Source of the DNA: Diospyros lotus
Taxonomy: Eukaryota > Streptophyta > Magnoliopsida > Ericales > Ebenaceae
DNA: 64,000 nt
Assembly (NCBI RefSeq): GCF_014633365.1
Contig: NC_068341.1
Coordinates: 44,658,044 to 44,722,043 of the forward strand
Reading direction: 5' to 3'
The stretch's first letter is position 1. The number at the start of each line of letters is the position of its first letter. The notes under the pieces are model-generated. The model saw only the letters and a list, made by a program, of their open reading frames with translations. It did not search any database and was not told the DNA's origin. The translations under genes were made by a program, and so were the position numbers. Below are positions 43,875 to 55,795 of this stretch, piece by piece.

Positions 43875-46800
43875 TGGCTAGCATATATACACATATAAGA
43901 GCAGCAAACTAGCTATATATGCGCCTTTTCATGTAGTAATTTTCCTTCTTTTTCTTTCTTTCTTTCCCTCTCTTTGTTCAGATAGATGAACTAAATAGAA
44001 GTTGTTGATGAAATGAGGCTGGAATTATGGGGAAAAAATGAGATGTCTGGTACAAACATGTGACTGGAGATATATTTATACATGCACATGTATATACATG
44101 CATGTATGTGTGTATATATACAGTGGCTAGGGTTTCATGGGACAACGAACATTTGGTTTTGATGAGTAGGTTTTATACCTGCCATAGATATATATATTTA
44201 TTCATAAGCTTTTAAGTGATATGATGAGTGAGTGACATGTAAGAAGTAGAAACGTCAGACTGCAAATTTAACAGCAATATGTGTTTCTGAATTTTGGCTA
44301 CCCATAGATGGATGATTCCCTTTGTGTTGTTGAAGTGAATTTGTTTATCATTTTTCTCTATTTTTTTTAAGCATAATGCTAAGTAATGATAAATATATCT
44401 TATTAACAAATAAAAAATATTTATTTATATCTTATATTTTATCATTCAAAATTTTTATTAATTATAATAAATGCATCATGCATGATGATGGTCAGAGGCA
44501 CCGATCACTACCAGATGCATTCAAGAGTTGTATTTTTGGACTAATTTTCTTTGATCATAAGTTGTTCTGAATTTTACCTAACTTCAACCTTATCCGAGAC
44601 TTGCTTAATCTATAAAAGGAAGGCCAGATTTTATTCTTTGACATATTCTCTAACAATCAAATAAATTACAAGACTAAAGAGAGAGAATAATTAACACTAA
44701 CTCTATATATGTGTCTGAGAGCCTGAAGGGATCTCTGGTAGCAAAGGGTTGGCTTGGAGAGCTCTTTAATTTGTTATTTTTTTTGGTTAAATTAAATTCT
44801 TCATTTTTATCAAAAAAAAAATATTTAAATGCCGGATCACATGTGGGCAATTGAGGAGAAAGCATTTTCCCTACTTTCATATTATATACAATATAATAAT
44901 TTGGCTTCAATGTTAATGTTCTTTTAATTAAGTTAGGTTTATACAGAGAGATTTAAATGATTTATATTTTAAATCTTATCATTTAAAATTATTTTATTTA
45001 TTAGGTCAAAATCCACACTCAATTTACACATGTGCCCAAATTCTTCCAACAATATTATGCATTGAATTTAACTTTCAGGGTAGCATATAGGGTTGAAAAT
45101 GGTTTGGTTTCAATTTTTGTCAAAATCATAATAAAATCAAACTTAAATTACTAAAATTAAAATTAAATTATTACCTATTAATTTTAAAAATTAAAAACCA
45201 TAACCAAACCATTCGGTTTCAATTTTAACCATGATTTTTTTAGTTTGATCCATACCTTTGCCCTAAGGAAAGAAGGAAGACGGGGCATCTCGCGCGCAGG
45301 TTTTATTTTTTGAAAATATTTAATTAGTTATTTTTATTAATAATTATTTGATTGATAAAAATAAAATAATTTAAGATTATGTTTTATTTTTATTTGTTAA
45401 TTACTTTATAAATGTTAAATATTTTATATATTTATAATGCATTAGTTAAAATACTTGTAAAAAAATACATTAGTCAATATATATATTATATATATAATAT
45501 TAAATAAATAAATATATATTATATCTATATATATTCGATTTGATTTGGTTCGGTTTTATACATTCAGTTCGGTTTTAGTTTGGATTTAGTAAAAATCATA
45601 ACCAAACCATACCCATTAAAATAGTGTTCGATTTTTTTTCAAACCAAACAATTACCCAGTCAAACGATTTTTAACCGCATTGATCGATTCGATTCTCCAC
45701 GATTTCGGTTACAATTGTCATCCCTAATAGTATAAATAGTCTACTCTACATATTTAAGAGTTTGAGTTATTACAAGTAGTGATTTCGAGAGTATCTCTAT
45801 ATAGATTGTGATAATCTATATTTATTTCAAGGGGTTAGACCCTTGGATTCATCTATATACCTTAGATTGAGATGTGATGGACCGAGGGTTTTAAAGAAAG
45901 ATAAAACATGTCGAATCAAATGCTAATTGTGTTGTAAGGAACTTTTGAATTTTTTACGATAAAAAAATATTATGCAATGAGTTTAGGATTTTAAATTTTA
46001 AAATCAATTATTTAAATATATTATTGTTGAAAAGATTATAGATTTGAGTCTAAATCCACCTTGAATTTGGACTAAGAATAAAAAAAATTGAAATTGCTAC
46101 AAAAATCAAATAATTTATTTACCTACCCCCCCAAAAAAAGAAATGACATAATTTTAAATGTAATATTTTAAATTATAAATAATTATATTTAAAATCTCTT
46201 AATCCAATTCCAACCTATTTTAGATTATTTTACTAGTCATCTGTGAACAATTTATATTTCACGTATAATATATCATATTAAGTTGATAGTATTAAAAAAA
46301 ATCAACATTTCATTTAGTATTTATGCAGACTTACGTTGATAACTTTTATTACCTAACATGATTTATATATACTAATGTGAAGTTTTATATATGCAAATAA
46401 TAAAAAAAAATAGAAAAAAGAGAAGCGGAGACTCTTTATAAGAATTCTTGAGATTCAAGAAGAGAAAAGAAGATTACAGACATAATTCAATCAAAATAAG
46501 TCTTCAGCCCTCATATTATATGGAGTGAAAAAAAAAAAAAAGGTTAAATACATACATGCATAAGTGAGCGATGGTGTAATCTTCAAAGCAAACCAAATGT
46601 ATAAAGAAAGCGAAAACAAGAACTCAACATCAGAGCCAGCTTCTACCTAGAATAAAAGGAAGGGAGCCCTCTTGATTTTATTCATTAAACATGTAAACAA
46701 GGCTAAGTAACTCCCTCCTTGCATTTCTCTTATATACCCTTTCTCCCCCTCCTTTCCAAAACTTTCAAACAATGCCTTATTAAAATAAGTATAACCGATA

Positions 46801-47234
46801 ACTGATAAGAGTATAAATTTCAAACAGTGATGGTGACTTCGCCTCCCTCTAACTCTCTTATGCACAATCAAAGAGCCAAGCCCATTTGTTATAAGCTCTA
46901 TCAATGTAATTTGCTGTTAGAACCTATAAGTCAAGTTTTACAAAAACTTGAGCTCAAAACAAATTTAACAAACAAACAGAGAGACATATATAATATGATC
47001 ACTCGTACTACAACCATTGAAACTCAACATACATTTCTCTATTGAGCTGAGCTAAAAGAGTCAACTAAAAGACACATATTACAATGGCAAATTAAGTTGC
47101 TCCTTTGGGGGGGCATTCTCAAGCGACTAATTCCCACTTAACCGCCCGTCTAAACGTTGATTTACAGGCCGAGACACTGCCGAGGGATTCTTAAGAGCCA
47201 ATGGAGTGGAGGGGATCCTTATGAGCAAAAAAAT
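43875..47234. other. Intergenic region between the peptide gene and UBP27
   Basis: Convergent 3' ends of the peptide gene (plus) and UBP27 (minus). Very AT-rich. It holds a hAT-like element (45088-45726) and otherwise only simple A/T runs; no gene is recognised. Confidence 0.55.
45088..45726. mobile_element. hAT-like MITE with GGTTCGGTTT subterminal repeats
   Basis: The left end TAGGGTTGAAAATGGTTTGG and the inverted right end TAGGGATGACAATTGTAACC are similar. Flanks GTAGCATA (45080-45087) and ATAGTATA (45727-45734) agree at 6 of 8 positions, consistent with an old 8-bp duplication. ACCAAACC/GGTTCGGTTT words recur near both ends. No coding capacity. Confidence 0.65.
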
Positions 47235-50200
47235 CTAGGGGAGTGGGGAGATTTTCTCGTAGAAGAGCAGGCTAGCTTCTGCGCCGAGTACATCTTTCTC
47301 TGAAACAAGGTGCACTTCAGAATCAGATATAGAAAACCATTGCACAAGAGGAGGCCCCGCTAGCCCAACAGAAAGGTCGTCATCCTTGTTGGTGCTCACT
47401 ACTCTTCTGTATATGGTGTAATGCCCACCCACAGTTCCTCCAAAGTGCTGGACAACGGACACCAGGCGGTATATGTGCTCTGAAGGAGCAAAATGGCGAA
47501 TCCCATCCACCTGCAGCAAGTGAAAAGCAAATAATGGACGAGACTGGCCCTGACAGGTTGAACTATACAGCAAAAAGGCACAAGCTATGTATCATGACAC
47601 GAGCAGTTAAAAGTATTTCAAGATCCTTGGTTATTGATGCCAGAGGCAAACAAATTAAGCTGAACTGAATGCTGAACAGGGAAAATAAATTTATCGCACC
47701 ACTTTGTCATATGAATGCTTCTAAATTCGTTCAAATAGAATACTAGTAAATGAGAAGAAACAATCTAAATTAAGGACTGTATCCTAAATTCCTAACGAAA
47801 ATCAGGATGAGCAATTTGCTTAACGACAAAATAACTAAGATCACACTTTCATTTTGTTTACATTTAAACATTTCTGGAACATGTATGGAAAACCCAAATT
47901 ACCTACCAGGAAAAAATATCAAATAAATAAAAAGGAAAAAACCTGTATCGCATGTTTCCATCAAATCACAACAATATCTTAACCATGCCAGAGCACATCA
48001 AAATGGTGAAATATTTAATCATTCCAACAATGAGGATGAGGCCGAGAGCAATAACAATAATAACAACCATAGTACATCAAACTAAGGTGGTACTCCACTT
48101 TTTCTTGTGTAATTGAAAGAATGAAGATTAAATCCCTAAAAAGGACTGAAACTCCATAATTGTTCTGAGAAGCAGAGCAGTAGGGAGGTATGTAATGAGC
48201 ATACTTGATAATTAGAATTTCAAAGTCCAACAAACAAACTTGGTTATGTTTTAACCTATTTCATTTTGTAACAATCTCACAAAATTTCTACCTCTGTATG
48301 GATAAACATATGCTTCACATCTTCCACCTTAGTATCCACTATCCGAGTGGCTCCTCTGTGTAGCCCAAAGTCATTATAAAGTCAAATTTTTAGCATATGT
48401 TTATCAAAAACAGGCTACAGAAAGGTAATTTATCTTACACATAAACACAAATAGGACAAAAGAGAACAAGGGGTGGGGGGGGGGGGGGGATGCATTAAAA
48501 AAAAATATCATTATATATTTTAGCATTTATAAAAGATATCTACAAACTACAAAAAAGTTGCATCCCCATTTAATTATTTCATTGGACACGTCACACATAT
48601 TGACATGTGCCATGAGTCATCACCAACAAACATGCCATGCCATGAGTGCAACACATGTTCTTGATGTGTCTGATAAGCATGTCAAATACAGATACAACAC
48701 CCATATTAAAGCATCTATGCTTCATTGCTTTTAGATAAGATGATAAATTAACAATTTAATAGAGATGTAATGCAAAAGTTTTTCACGCAAAAAACATTTT
48801 GCAGATGGAAAATATAAAGATGCAAAAGCTGGAGTCAATCCAGATGGACTTTCTATAAAATTAGAATGCCAAAATTTGTCTTATGGCATGATTCACATGG
48901 CCCAAGGGTAGCCAATAGTTGGAAGGAGATGAATAAACATGTTTAAGTCCTTGTAGTTGCTGCATGGTACAAATTCCTTGTTTATTATCTAACAATTCAA
49001 AACCTAGCATTCCTCTAAAGTGACAAGTGACAGGTGACAACCCAAAACTGTGACCGGCACATCATCATAGTCCTTGCTACTATATGAATATTTAATATTG
49101 TGGGCTAAATCCAATATAACCAAGCAGCAGCTAACCTTGTTGTCAGACTGCATTGAGATGTCACAAAACGTTATGCCTGAGCAGCCTGCACGTTGTGACA
49201 TAATTGGTTCATTTTGAAAAACCTGACTGAGGGTGTCTCCTGAGACTTCAAGTGCAGTTTGGTCCAATTCCTCCATGCTAACTGCTTTTGGATAACCGTT
49301 TTTCCCCATTTGTCCATAAATGCTACCCAGCATGGTTGCATTGACATGCAAATTGATGTGGCCGGAGTAAGGGTGTGATTGATATTGATGATTTCCCAAA
49401 TTTTTTTCCCCGTTTCTTGTTTCCACCCCACTCTTCACGAAGGGGTGTAGGTCCAAAATCAAAGGGAAAGATATATGACCCTATAATTGTCAGCAAAGCG
49501 GTAGTCAGTGACAAAATCAAAAAATCATGGAGAAGCTTCTAGAAACTGAATTCCATGAGTAAAAAACCTTGCAAGAAAAAATACAAATGCATAATTGCTG
49601 GGAAATGAGTTAGAAGGGGAAATGAGTTAGAAGAAAGAAAATGAATATGATAGATGCAAGCAAGAGAGGAGCCAACCAAAAAGAGTAAAAAGTTAGGTTA
49701 TCTAGGAAATCAAAGAAAATCATTTCTTTAGGTTCACAATACAGTTTAAGACACTGATCAATTAAATAAATATAGACAATATAGAAATTGGTACCTGAAG
49801 TTTAACTGGCTCTCCAAATTCATTAACTGAAACTCGTTGAAGATGAATGCATAGAATCTGTATGCATCAGATCACAGTTAGACTGATGGATCCAAATGGA
49901 AATTGAACTAAATCCTGACAGATCATATAAAAAGGTAAGATTGAGGTAGGACTGTGGTAATATTCACGGAAAGAACTCAAAACATAGTGCTAAGCTATGC
50001 ACTAGGACATGCTATTACAACCTAGAGGTGGTTATTAGCAGTTAGCATTCTTCAGGAAGGTTCTAATGTCCACAGCATAAATGTTTTGCTAAAGGTACGA
50101 AGTGATTTTTCCTTGTGGTCCTCCCTGATCCATTTGGTGACTGAACAGTTGACCCTAAAGGTTTTAGGATTATGGGGTATCATGTTTAAAATAAATGTAG

Positions 50201-53200
50201 CACATTCAAATCCCTTGGGTATGCATGATAGGATTATATGCATATAAAAAGAAATACCTATATATATCTACCTACATTTGTATATAAAATTTCTATATCC
50301 TTATCTCTGAGTGAGCACGTTGCAATACTATACTACTCAAATCCAGAAGACACTACTATTTTCACTATTAGTTGGCCCATCAGAATAAAATGATATATAC
50401 CTTTGGACTATGTGCAATACTCAATTGCTTGTAAGTATGGGAAAAATTATTTGACCATGGCATTGATTTCAGACGGGTAAGATTTTTGCATTCACAATGA
50501 TCTTGTTCATTGCAGCGCCTAAGTTCTCCAATATCTGTCTGACAAAAAAGGAAGCAAAACTTGTAATGACAACATATATCTTGAAGGAGGAGAAAAAGAC
50601 ACTCTCAGGTACATATCAAGCCAGTAAATCAGGAGGCCAAAGAAGTAAAATAAGTATTATATAGAGTGAAGATCCTTCAATGAAAACTATATCAAGCATA
50701 TGACATCATAAAAGAGTATTGGCGAGTAAACAAATTTAATCACCTGGACAGAAAGAACATGCAGTATTTGAAACAGAAGATTACCTCATTCCAGTATACT
50801 GAAGATAAGTACTTTATTGCAGCAACATGCCAACAGTGGCTGCAAAAATAGTTCTCAAGTCGCTCTGCTACAAAGAATTGCTTCAAACAATCCTCAACAG
50901 AACATCCAGGCCTCTAGGACACATGTAAAAAAATAATTTTAATTGGAAATCTCAACGTGGCCATTGAAAGAAATGATGTTTAAACAAATATTTTTGAAGC
51001 ACAGACATACAATTACGTTAGCACTGCTGAGTACTGGTGAGAGATGCAAGCTATGAAAAAATTGAAATTCCAAAGAGATCTGCAAAATGAATAAGATAGA
51101 CAAATGATGAAAATAAACCAGATTTACAATCCACAGAGGATGAAATAGATGAAACTTAAAAGGAGTTTCTTATCAGGTAGAACTGGTGTAAGACAGGCAA
51201 CCTTCCATAAGAAAAAATTCAACAAAGAATGCATGGTAGTGAACCATCAGCTACAACAACAAAAAGAAATAATGTAAATCCAATAAACTCAGAGACAGTT
51301 TCGTTATAAGTTCTTCAGAAGCAAACAGATCCAACCAACTCTCCATTTATTCATTAGCCACCAATGTCCTACATTCCTTTTTGTCTTCACATACTTCTAT
51401 GCTGAAGCGAAAGCACAACTACATAAGCAACTTAGATCATCAGTTCATGATCAGAAATAATTGCATGAATACCATTTGACCTGAAACGAACAGCTTTCAC
51501 AGGTCAAATTGCTCCCAAGAATTCCATCAAAAGGCCCAAGGAAACTTTGTCGCCATCTTTCCTGCTCGCTACACTCCAAATGCTTTGGAGCGAGGATCCT
51601 ACAGTTAGGACAGGAAGTCACATCTGCCAGAGAGCCATAAAGTGGAATGTAACAACTTGAAAGCTCTTCTCTCAAAGAAGATAAAATATGAAAGAATGCT
51701 TCTTCTGCATCCTGCACACACAGGAACACCAATAAATTAGAAAGCAAATTATGATTATTCCAAATTTTACAATTTCCTGATCACAATAAATAAAGAAATA
51801 AAAAAATCTACCTGCTGGTTAGCTAGGTTGAAATTAGAGATATAGTGATTCAGCACAAGCATCAATTTCTGTGGATTCAATACTATTCTTCTGTTTTTGA
51901 CATTACATAATTCTGCAGCAAATAAATGCTTATTAGAAGTTTACAATCAATATAATCATTTTTTTTATTTTATTTTATGCAGGCGACCTCATAAGTGGGC
52001 CTAGTATGCAATTAGTTTGCCCAATAATGGATGAAGAAATCTATATACACAAAGTAGGATCAGCTGCATCCACAATGAAAAATTTGCATTTGATCAGTAA
52101 AAGGTTTGAAGTGAAATCAAAATGCTGAACCAGAATCAAAACATTATAAAGCATCAAACAGTTTACAAACTTGTGCTTTCTAGTTTCACCAGGTTTTGAT
52201 GCAGACAGCATCAGGTTTGGCCATAAGACTTGTGCTTCAAGGAAGATAATCAGGATGGATGGAAAGAGGTTGAAAACCTAGTATAAAACTCCAGCTAATG
52301 ATGGAAAGAGTCAAAAGAGAACAAAATCTTGTAACAAAATTGTTGTCTTTAAAGGCTAGACCAAACACGGGAAGGCCATCTTTTCCAACTTAGATGATTG
52401 AAGGAAAATTAAAGCTTCGATTATAATGTATTTAAAAACTAGAATGTTCAAAAGAAAGGTGAAGGTAAAGCTGTAAGGAGTACTCCAAGTCTCCAAGAAA
52501 CACTCCACACTAAGATACAATTTCTTAAGCCTGAAAGACCTCTCACAACCCCTAATAGTTTTACTTCTCACAAGACAGTTTTTGCACATAGTGAGAGGCA
52601 CTTTTCTTAAATTTTCCGTCATGTCTGTATCATCTTGAGCTCCAGGTTTGCTGCCTATCCTCTCAGGATGAAAGCGATGTGTTTTGTAGTTTGCCTTTTA
52701 GTTTGCTAGTTCATGATTGAGCATTCTTCTTATGGTGGAACAAATAAAATTTAACCACCAAAACACTGAAGATGGAACATAACCCATATGGGATTGAATC
52801 CATCCAATTTAACAAATAATTGGGACACGTTTGGTGCTCAATGTGCATTCATAAATAATTTGACCTTCTAATTATTCAACCATTCAATTCATCAGGTTAG
52901 ATCAGTTGATGTCTTAATGGTTTTTATTCGTAACACATAATTTTATTGGTTGGTTAATGGGATACCATCTCACTCAAGAAATCAGCTGAATTGATAGTTG
53001 TGGGGATCTGAAACATCACTTTACTACATAAAAAACCACATAGAACCCCCAACCCATTCCAGTTTTTCAAGGAACATGTACTTTGAACCAAAAAACTCCA
53101 AAACTAGCACCGGAGAAATTATCCAGCAAAATAGCTGCCGGACGGTATTTGCCGGTCTGGATTATACATTATTAATGAAGAAAAATGACCAAAATTTGTA

Positions 53201-53787
53201 ATAAACAGTACATACAATCTAAACATCAGTGACCAAGACCTGAACGCCATAAAAATAAAATCAAATAACTTGTACACTACCTTCCATCAAAGAAGCCAAG
53301 GCAACTGTAAGCGGCAGGCTATCAACCCAGTCCTCGCCTAGTAAAGATTCAAATTCTCCCAAAGCCTTTTGAAGAAAACTTTGGAAGCAAGAACAGCTAG
53401 CCAAGGCCTAGCGTAAATTGACAATAAACAAAAGTTTCAATTCAACATAGGTTTGAAATTACTGAGAGAGTGGCATAAAAGAAAACCAGTTGAAGAAATT
53501 CTCTATACCTGTAAAATGACATTTAAGAAACAATTGTTGCCAAGATTTCTCAATCCGGGTACCACCCAGTTCGACTCCAAAGAATCATCTCTGTCCACCG
53601 AAGACCACTTAAAGTTTGTTATTTTACCTTCTTTTGCAACGAAGAACAAGCCGACAACGCCTAGGAAACCAGCCACTGACACGTGAAATCCAGGAGCTGA
53701 AACCCACTTCGCATGTAATAAAGTTCCAAAGCCATGATTGAATTTGTGAATTACTGAAAGAATACTCAATTTCCCTTCGATTTTCAT
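47235..53787 (-). CDS. UBP27: Ubiquitin-specific protease, UBP27 type
   Basis: Ten exons, read 53787 to 47235: 53509-53787, 53281-53407, 51812-51912, 51481-51711, 51011-51079, 50785-50913, 50401-50538, 49795-49857, 49136-49480 and 47235-47510. They give 586 codons including the stop, with all phases consistent. The enzyme removes ubiquitin from proteins. The Cys box is VPGLRNLGNNCFLNVILQ (catalytic Cys in NNCF) at about residues 76-93. The His box is FGGTVGGHYTIYRR, followed by WFSISDSEV and EASLLFYEK, all in the last exon. CxxC pairs (CPNC and CESC) between the boxes resemble the zinc ribbon seen in many USP domains. A hydrophobic stretch, VAGFLGVVGLFFVA (about residues 38-51), lies before the protease domain and fits the N-terminal anchor of Arabidopsis UBP27, which sits on the mitochondrial outer membrane and affects mitochondrial shape. 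The gene appears intact; Arabidopsis UBP27 is somewhat shorter from memory. Confidence 0.9.
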
Positions 53788-55513
53788 AATCGACGAATGT
53801 CGTTGAAGCGCAGGATCACCGAAAACACGGACGAAAACTCAGCAAGACAATAATTATCAGGACATGGTTGGTATCAGAATCAGATAGATAGCACAACAAG
53901 AAGGATATCAATCGGTATAGCGCCAAAAGCAAAGCAGAACTCCCGGGAAGAAGAAGCGGCGGCGAGTATCTCACAGAAACCTCTGAGATGAAGCGAAATT
54001 CATATTTTAACCTTTGCTTATTTTAATTATTACGTCTTTAAATTTAATTTGATTTTGACATTTTGATATTTTTTTGTGTACAATAAATTTTTTTTTTATT
54101 ATTTTGATGAAATCCAGAAACTTATATTTTTTTGAGTTAATTTAACTTTTATATTTTTATATATATATACAAAGATAAAATAAAATAATAAAATATACGT
54201 CACATTCTATTTATATTAAATTATGAAAATTAAATTAATTTAAAACTATAAATTTAATAAAATAATTAAAATAATAAAAAGTTAAATTGCCACCAATAAA
54301 ATATTAACATATATAGATTAAATTAATTAAAAAATATAAATCTAAGAACATAATTTTAATGACGAAAAATTGTGATGTTAATACAAAAAATGTAAAATAC
54401 AAATATATGAATAAAAATGTAGATTTGGCTGATTTTAACACGATAATTAATTTAATAAATATTAAAATATAATAATTACATGTTAAAGAACCCAATGAAT
54501 TCTTTAAGTTTTTTTCATCAAATAAAACTATAATATATATTACAAGCTATAGAATATAATGTAAGATATATAAAATTTATTTAATTAGTATTGCAAAGCA
54601 TAATGTATAATAATAACTTATGAAATATTTATAACTTAATTTACCGTATAAATAGTTATGTAACAACAGTAACTATTATGCTAGCTTTTACTAAATTATT
54701 TATCGTATAATTTGTTATAATTATATCAATCAATAAATGAGTATTTTATTTTTATTATATAAATAAATATAAAATATTATTTAAAACGCTTAAATTGAAC
54801 ATTCTATGTTCGTATATTATATATTTATTTATATTGATATAATATAATATTATTTTTTAGATAAAACACCCTAGACGCCCCGCCCCTAAAGTATCGTTAA
54901 GAATATAAATTACAGGATGTGTTTCGTGTGGTAACATTATTTTTTGGGTAACATTCTAATCACCTTATTCTTAGAGCATCACTAAGAATATAAATTGCAA
55001 TGCGCTTTGTGTAGTTAGAAATTGAACTTGGGTGACACCATGCAAGTCGGCAAGCAACCTCCGGAGCGCCCTTTGCCACATGGCCTATGCCCGGGGCATA
55101 CAATATTATTACATTAATGTTCAAGTGTCACTCTGGACGTTAAAATTGAAGATCCAATTAGCATTTCCTAATTTTAATAAAGAATCAAGTTAGCTACACT
55201 ACTTGGATGATCATACGGCTCCACTCTTGGGTTGGGCTAAGCCCAGTGGACATTCAAAAATCATTTTGGGCCGTCGCAAGCTAATTGGGCTTTTGTCCAA
55301 TTCAAACAAGCAAAGAAGCAAAGAGGGAAAGTGTACAAATCCTACCCTTTCCAGCAAGCAAGCAGCCAGCGTGTTACAAATGAAAGGAAAGGAAATTGAG
55401 TTGTGTACGTAACCTAAGATTCCATTCCTAAATTCACGTATATGCTATTTAATTAATTCTCAAACATACATTCTGTCCTCGGTTGCCCAAAGTACGTATG
55501 TCCTTTGCGAGAT

Positions 55514-55524
55514 CTCTCTCTCTC

Positions 55525-55558
<34 letters not shown>
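55514..55558. repeat. (TC)n-(GA)n microsatellite
   Basis: A short TC run turns into a longer GA run through CTCTAGAGAG, making a small palindrome. It lies about 200 bases upstream of the S-acyltransferase ATG, probably in the 5' leader or core promoter. Confidence 0.9.
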
Positions 55559-55559
<1 letters not shown>

Positions 55560-55678
55560 GTCAAACGAAGCCCACCAAAAGCAGCGAAGCCATCATCATT
55601 ATTCAATCCGCCGCATTTGAACCGGAGGGCCGCCCTTTTCTTTTTCTCTTTACACGAATTTTCAGGCCCCTAAAGACA

Positions 55679-55750
55679 ATGAAAGCGAGCCGTTGCCACC
55701 GCCCGGTCTTCTTCTTCTTCCTCTTCCATTTCGCTCTTCCTGCACGCTGA
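55679..55750 (+). other. 23-codon upstream ORF of the S-acyltransferase gene
   Basis: ATG at 55679, TGA at 55748-55750, six bases before the main ATG. The peptide starts MKASRCHRP, has a run of phenylalanines, and ends LPAR. Being complete and so near the main start, it could limit or condition main-frame translation, if the transcript starts upstream of it. Confidence 0.5.
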
Positions 55751-55756
55751 TTTACC

Positions 55757-55795
55757 ATGGCCAAGCGCGTCTACCAAGCTTGGAAGGGAAACAAT
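55757..55795 (+). CDS. First exon of a DHHC protein S-acyltransferase (partial)
   Basis: ATG in an ACCATGG context encodes MAKRVYQAWKGNN, then a GTGAGT donor at 55796. This matches the conserved N-terminus of plant protein S-acyltransferases (PAT family: xxRVxQxWKGxNxFxxGGRLIFGPD). These are membrane zinc-finger enzymes that attach palmitate to cysteines of target proteins at the Golgi, plasma membrane or other endomembranes. The continuation (FFLGGRL-like) is not found up to the window end, so intron 1 is at least 8.2 kb and the catalytic DHHC exon lies outside. The call rests on 13 residues plus the splice donor; it is likely but not certain. Confidence 0.7.

Larger units (their letters stand above)
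53788..55756. promoter_or_regulatory. Divergent intergenic region, UBP27 and S-acyltransferase promoters
   Basis: About 2 kb between two genes transcribed away from each other. The middle (54000-54900) is very AT-rich with no transposon recognised. It must contain both promoters, but no single TATA box could be assigned with confidence. Confidence 0.5.
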
